Source of the DNA: Psettodes erumei
Lineage: Eukaryota; Chordata; Actinopteri; Pleuronectiformes; Psettodidae
Direction of reading: 5' to 3'
DNA: 64,000 bases
Assembly (NCBI GenBank): GCA_016785225.1
Contig: JAFBJZ010000454.1
Span: 1,068,501 to 1,132,500, forward strand
Part shown: one piece after another, positions 59,976 through 64,000 of the stretch
How positions within the stretch are numbered: position 1 is the stretch's first letter
Layout: each line of letters starts with the position of its first letter
Translations under genes and position numbers: made by a program
The notes under the pieces: model-generated
Told to the model about the DNA's origin: nothing
The model's input: the letters and a program-made list of their open reading frames with translations, nothing else
Database searches by the model: none

Positions 59976-60630
59976 GGGTTGCAGGCTCAGGAGATGCGCG
60001 TGCGCGCCACAGAAAGCTCCACGTGAATTCAAATGGACGAGCTCGCAGAGTAACCTTTTGTATATCCAATCTGCATCTTTCCACCGCTCGTTATTAAATT
60101 ATCCCCTAATTGGTCACGCATCAAAGGCAGCTGATGAAAAAGACAATTTCTTGCTTTTAATTGGGCATTTCACGTGCGCTCCGTGTACACCTGTGTGCGG
60201 CCGTGTGCCTGTGTGTGTCTGTGTGTGTGTGTGTGTGTGTCGCCGGTGTTATGAGAATGGGACATTAGCAAGGGCTTGGCAGACGCCGTTCGCAATCAGT
60301 TCCACCCTTTCCAGAGAAAGGGGGAGGGGGGGCGGGAGCATTAATCCAGACATTAGCAATCTCAGAAGGAGAAATAGATTGGTGGCAAAACAACAAAGGA
60401 CAAAACGCACCCGGTCCACTTGCATGACTTCTAAAAGAGCTGTGGTGTAAAACATATGGCCGACATGTTTTTTTGGATCCGCCGTGCATGTGTGCCCGCC
60501 GTGGGAATCAAACTTGGCAGAGGTCGGGCGGCGCTGGATTTTGCCGAACTCCACGAGACTAAATTTTATTTCAAGTCATTTTCCTTCCTCCCCCTCTTGT
60601 GTTTTGGCTTTTTTTTTTTTTTTTGCCCAA

Positions 60631-60671
60631 ATTTGGGCGTGCACACCACCAGTGGTGTGTCACGCCAAAAT
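60631..60671. repeat. near-perfect fold-back (inverted repeat)
   Basis: Arms 60631-60649 and 60652-60671 are complementary except for one mismatch and one single-base bulge, with a CA centre. The left arm overlaps a perfect 14-bp palindrome, GCCCAAATTTGGGC, at 60625-60638. Confidence 0.82.
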
Positions 60672-60816
60672 AGCCCAGCTATTGTTGCACTGAGCAGAGC
60701 TGAATAGTGCGGCTCATTGTGTTGTGATGGGAGGCAGGGGAATGAGCAGGCCATAAACACTGGCCCTATAGCACCCGGGGGTCGTGCAAAGGTGAAGCCC
60801 GCTCCCCTCATGGAGG

Positions 60817-60819
<3 letters not shown>

Positions 60820-60851
<32 letters not shown>
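60820..60851 (+). repeat. (CT)n repeat
   Basis: Perfect CT array, followed by CT-rich DNA to about 60950. Confidence 0.9.
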
Positions 60852-60855
<4 letters not shown>

Positions 60856-62775
60856 ACTCTTTATCTCTGCACGTCTTCTCCCGTTCATATTTCCTCTCTC
60901 TCTCCCTCACCCCCGGCCTCTCCCTCTCTCACAGTCTTTCTCTCTGTTAGCTTATTAACGGTCACAGCAAGAGTGTCTGGTTCGCGGACCAGAGCCCCTT
61001 GACCGACCCCCCCCACTCTCTCACTCCTCCTTCCCTCCCCTTCTCCCACTCTCCATCGCTCCGTTCCCCTGCCTGCTATTATGAGAGGCATTTTATCCTT
61101 TGTTCCAGGCCCCATGGTGCATCTGGCCTCAGATATGGGGACGAAGGGGACAGGAAACCAGCGAGAGTTTTTGCAGGGGGGTTGGAGTGTGGGTTCGCTG
61201 CTGGGAGGTGGACCGCCAGTTTCCACCATACAGGGAAGGAATGATAAGGAGGGAGCAAGCAGGAGAAGGAAGCAGATACAGAGGTGGAGGTGGTGGTGGT
61301 GGTGGGGGCAGAGTCACTGGGGCTGTTCTTTTAGGAGTTATTGTGGCTGCACTTCTCAATCCAGCAGTGGTAGTAGGATTATTACTTCACTGACACATGG
61401 TCTGTTTAATCCTCGGGGTAAATAAGAGCCGGTGCCACGTTTGTGAAAGGTCACATCAAGTGAGATTCTGCCCTGAGCTCAGTTGTACCAGGAACAAACG
61501 CCCGACTTTCTACAAGGTGCACACCTATTGCCAAAACAACCTCCCTTGTTGCATCAGTGTATTTCTTTTTTTTTTTAGGGAGGGAGGAGGAGCTAGTGTT
61601 TTTTTTATGCAGGAGAGGAATAGAAAGGAAGGAAAGAAAGGTGAGCGAGAGAGAGAGGAAGAACAGAGGTGAGGAGACAGCGATGAAAGACAAGAGGAGG
61701 GAGGTGAAGAGAAGGAGAGGTCAACAGTTAGCCAGCGCTGGCCTCCAGCTGACCTCGTCCCTCCGTACACGGCCACGAGAGGAGAGGAGAGTACGAGGAA
61801 TGCTCGGGCCTCCTCAACCCTCCTCGCCCTCCCCCCTCGCTCCTCCTCCTCCCATATCTCCCCCAACAACACAGGGCAGCGAGCGAGGGAGGAAGGGAGG
61901 GAGGAGTGTGGGGTGTTGGTGATAAAACTCCAGACGTTCCCTCATTTGATGGTGCTCTGCCATGTCAGTGCATTCTTGCATTCCTCCCTGGCTCCTTCTG
62001 TACCCCACCCCCCCACCCCCCACTCCAAATTCCAATTCAGCATACTTTATTATAAAAAAAAAAAAATGAAGACCCAAATTGTAAAAGCTTTGAGCTCACA
62101 GGCTGAAGATCCCCGTAGCTTCTTTCTGTTTCTCAGATCCTTTTTTTCTCACACAAGTGCTCCACTCGCACCCCTGTGGAAATAAATGACAATTTTGCTA
62201 AAACATCTTACAAGATATAACAAAGCAATTATATAAAAAATAAAGCAGGGAAACAATTAGGCTGCTCATCATCATTTCCCTGCAGCCCTGTCTGTAGAAG
62301 GTGATACAGGAGAGATAGCAGGGGGGGGGCGAGTGCCATAAAGCAGTTAGAGAGGGAATATTAGAGAGATATAAAACAAGAGGACTCCGCTCGCTAATTA
62401 AAAGTCAACCAGCTACTTTTGTTTCCTTTCCTCCTTTCCTTCAGCGCTCCTTTCTCCAGCTTCAGACGTGCAGCCGGGACCTATTGTTTCCTCAGAGTTC
62501 AGCATTAGTGCTCCCTTTTAGAGATGAAATAGAAGTGTCCGGTGGGGCAACAGCAGGAACACATAAATCAAGTCAGAAGCCCCGAAAGCCCCCTCTCTCC
62601 TCGGGGTCATTACAGGTCAGGAGGTCGTTTCACAAGGGGTTAGGCTGAGCAAGGCCAGAGCGCCGCCTGTGTGTGTGTGTGCCGGGGCGTGAACCTGCGT
62701 GAATGGACGCCGGAGAGGGAGCCAGATTAAGAGTGTGTGTGTAGTTGAAAATGAGCGAGAAGCAGATTTAAATAA

Positions 62776-62908
62776 GTGTGTGTGTGTGTGTGTGTGCACA
62801 TAATAAATGGTCTTTTATTGGGGGTCACGGGGTAAAGGGGTTGGTCCAAGAAGGCTGTAGGTACCAAATCCTGCTCCTGTGAAAACACACACACACACAC
62901 ACACACAC
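62776..62908 (+). repeat. (TG)n and (CA)n inverted pair upstream of exon 10
   Basis: TG at 62776-62796 and CA at 62885-62908 are separated by 88 bp, about 650 bp before exon 10. Confidence 0.9.
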
Positions 62909-63562
62909 GCATGCACACGCGTCCTTAAAAAAAAAAAAAAAAGCTCCTGTCACAGCGCAGCACGCCGTCACCTGTCTTTAACAGAGTATCGCCCCAAAAC
63001 AACGCCTCTCACCGGCGGCGGCTGCACGACACGTTTCTGTTTGGCGGCGCGGCGCTCGGAGTCAGGCGTGTTAAACAGCCAGCAGCGTGGGCTCGTCGCC
63101 GGGCGGAATGTGCTCCCAACAAAGCGAGATGGGTGGACATGTTTCGAAACAGGCTGGGGGAAAAGTCCCGGTTGAGCCTCGCCCCACAAAGACCCCAGTG
63201 TGTAGGTCCCGACGCGACTGTGTATACACTGAGGCCGAGCAAGTTTGTACAAGTCGCCGAGTTCTGCGTGTTGGAAGACAACCGCCTCGGTTGTTAAGGT
63301 TCTTAAGATGTGACTTTCGCCGCGGCTCTGCGGGGCTTTACCGGGGCTCAGGCTGCTCATTTCTCCATATCGCTGTTATGATTAGCAAAGAGAAAGAGGC
63401 TGCTTTGGCAATGTCTTTGTTTTCGTGCTGTGTGCCAAGACTTTCAAGGTCTTAGTCAGCGATTTTTTTATTTTTATTTTTTTTGCCTGATCTTCTGTGT
63501 CTCTTGTCCCTCCTCTTTCCTCCCACCCCCCACCCACCCCCCCGTTTCTTCATCTTCTTCAG

Positions 63563-63621
63563 GTTCATAAACGCGAGGAGGAGAATAGTCCAGCCCATGA
63601 TCGACCAGTCAAACCGTGCAG
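63563..63621 (+). CDS. meis1: meis1 exon 10: homeodomain recognition helix end and C-flank
   Basis: 59 nt. The first base completes the Trp codon from exon 9 and the last base starts a new codon. It encodes (W)FINARRRIVQPMIDQSNRA. WFINARR is the helix 3 core: W48, F49, I50 (the TALE-typical residue 50), N51 and R53 that contact DNA. QPMIDQSNRA is the invariant C-flank after which MEIS isoforms diverge. The acceptor is CATCTTCTTCAG|G. The donor is GCAG|GCAAGT, a GC donor with perfect consensus elsewhere. The next canonical exon in MEIS1 resumes with VSQGTPY-type sequence, outside the window. The boundary is inferred from the family and from phase. Confidence 0.95.
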
Positions 63622-63702
63622 GCAAGTCTCCTATAGTTACTGTATTCAAGTCGCGCAGGCGAAAGCCGTCCACACCCTATGCACCTGGAGGCCTCTCAGC
63701 CG
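63622..63702 (+). CDS. meis1: possible 81-nt alternative 3' extension of exon 10
   Basis: From the GC donor the reading frame stays open. A GT donor (GCCG|GTAAAT) at 63703 lies 81 nt downstream in the same phase, so its use would insert 27 residues starting GKSPIVTVFKSRRRKPST between the homeodomain flank and the C-terminal exons. The insert is basic (KSRRRKP) and does not look like random intron translation. If neither donor is used, the frame runs on to a TAA at 63798-63800, which would replace the normal C-terminal activation region with a Pro-rich tail; no polyadenylation signal is visible afterwards. Whether this is coding, a conserved splice regulator or plain intron cannot be settled here. 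Confidence 0.4.
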
Positions 63703-64000
63703 GTAAATACAGGACTGATCCCCCCCCTCCCCAAATCCTGGAATGTCCCAAACCTCCCGGGGCTGTCCCCTTCGTTACAACATTAACGTTCCGACATTAA
63801 CAGCAACCATTAATCAACTCTGACGTGCCATTTGGGGTGAGAAACTATTTATTAATTATAAAATATAATAATCTGGCTGAAAATGAGTTAACGACGAGTG
63901 GATTTATTTTTCTTAGCCCGTAAACAAAACTCTCTGTGTTCTCAGTAAAGTTTGCTCTTAACCCCCCACCACCACCACCACCACCACCTCCTTTGCCAAC
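63703..64000 (+). other. meis1: start of the intron after exon 10
   Basis: No further exon. An AT-rich block at 63790-63960 with CATTAATCAAC, TTTATTAATTATAAAATATAATAATC and GAGTTAACGACG words follows the possible exon extension. A (CCA)n repeat at 63966-63990 ends the window. Confidence 0.75.

Larger units (their letters stand above)
50252..63562 (+). other. meis1: intron 9 (13,311 nt)
   Basis: GT-AG intron with no other gene recognised. The longest nearly repeat-free stretch (50420-51390) begins 170 bp after exon 9. Other repeat-poor blocks are 53190-53340, 53630-54400, 54620-55440, 56500-56900, 57790-58440, 58490-58920, 60050-60180, 60330-60560, 61320-61550, 62040-62640 and 62930-63470. 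CA/TG arrays, a G-run cluster (52958-52990), a near-perfect fold-back (60631-60671) and a duplicated AT-rich motif (59869/59955) are listed separately. Confidence 0.85.
359..63621 (+). other. meis1: meis1 gene, internal part (exons 5-10 and introns)
   Basis: Six exons on the + strand join in frame into 592 nt (197 codons plus one base) encoding the end of the MEIS/PBX-interaction domain, the linker and the whole TALE homeodomain. MEIS1 is a nuclear DNA-binding cofactor of PBX and HOX proteins that recognises TGACAG-type sites. All introns are GT-AG except the one after exon 10, which starts with GC. Exon lengths 51/147/112/146/77/59 match mammalian MEIS genes as I recall them. MEIS1 is preferred over MEIS2 because exon 7 reads SWNRDHDDTASTRSGG (MEIS2 has a different WRDHDDATSTHSAG-like stretch) and exon 6 ends in SKSDSEEITRSS. 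MEIS3 and PKNOX fit worse. The paralogue (1a or 1b) is unresolved. Start codon, first exons, C-terminal exons and UTRs lie outside the window. Confidence 0.95.

Noticed and set aside
61397..61672. Cys-rich 91-codon frame (C-x2-C ... C-x4-C), possible zinc-finger or transposase tail
   Set aside because: The Cys/His spacing only loosely recalls piggyBac-type C-termini. There is a stop directly upstream, no transposase body and no terminal repeats. Most likely chance.
63801..64000. Alternative terminal exon after read-through of exon 10
   Set aside because: No AATAAA or ATTAAA signal follows the stop in the window, so a polyadenylated short isoform is not supported here.
1..64000. CRISPR arrays, bacterial operons or viral genes
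   Set aside because: All repeated units are simple microsatellites or local duplicates; the exon-intron structure shows vertebrate nuclear DNA.

Overview
The window is vertebrate genomic DNA, most likely from a teleost fish. It carries the middle of one gene on the + strand: a MEIS-family TALE homeobox gene that matches Meis1 best (meis1; I cannot tell whether it is the meis1a or meis1b co-orthologue). Six coding exons are recognisable at 359-409, 1638-1784, 11390-11501, 32040-32185, 50175-50251 and 63563-63621. Their lengths (51, 147, 112, 146, 77 and 59 nt) and phases join without a break into 197 codons plus one base. The joined reading frame runs from the end of the PBX-binding MEIS (homothorax) domain, through a Ser/Gly/Thr-rich linker and an acidic-then-basic stretch, to the end of the TALE homeodomain. 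The first exons (start codon and most of the MEIS domain) and the C-terminal activation-domain exons lie outside the window. No other protein gene is supportable. Fish origin is inferred from the very high microsatellite density, the compressed introns compared with the large mammalian gene, and residues such as KEKKRNKKR before the homeodomain.

Layout: 1-358 end of an upstream intron; exon 5; a 1.2 kb intron; exon 6; a 9.6 kb intron; exon 7; a 20.5 kb intron; exon 8; an 18.0 kb intron; exon 9; a 13.3 kb intron; exon 10; then 379 bases of the following intron. Exon numbers follow mammalian MEIS1 as I recall it. About 99% of the window is non-coding. Introns alternate two textures: microsatellite-rich DNA (roughly fifty CA/TG tracts of 20 bp or more, plus CT/GA, CCT, CCA and homopolymer runs), and quiet blocks of 100-900 bp rich in TAAT, TGACA/TGTCA and ATTA words. 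The quiet blocks look like conserved non-coding enhancers, for which Meis1 introns are known in vertebrates.

Most interesting points: (1) exon 10 ends in a GC splice donor with an otherwise perfect consensus, and a usable GT donor 81 nt downstream would add 27 in-frame residues with a basic SRRRKP core; (2) exon 9, which encodes the centre of the homeodomain, sits between (TG)43 and about (CA)25, so its pre-mRNA could fold into a long hairpin around the exon; (3) exon 6 has a weak donor that runs directly into a CA repeat; (4) an ~800 bp polypyrimidine block; (5) tight clusters of MEIS-type and homeodomain-type binding words; (6) two intronic CpG-dense islands.
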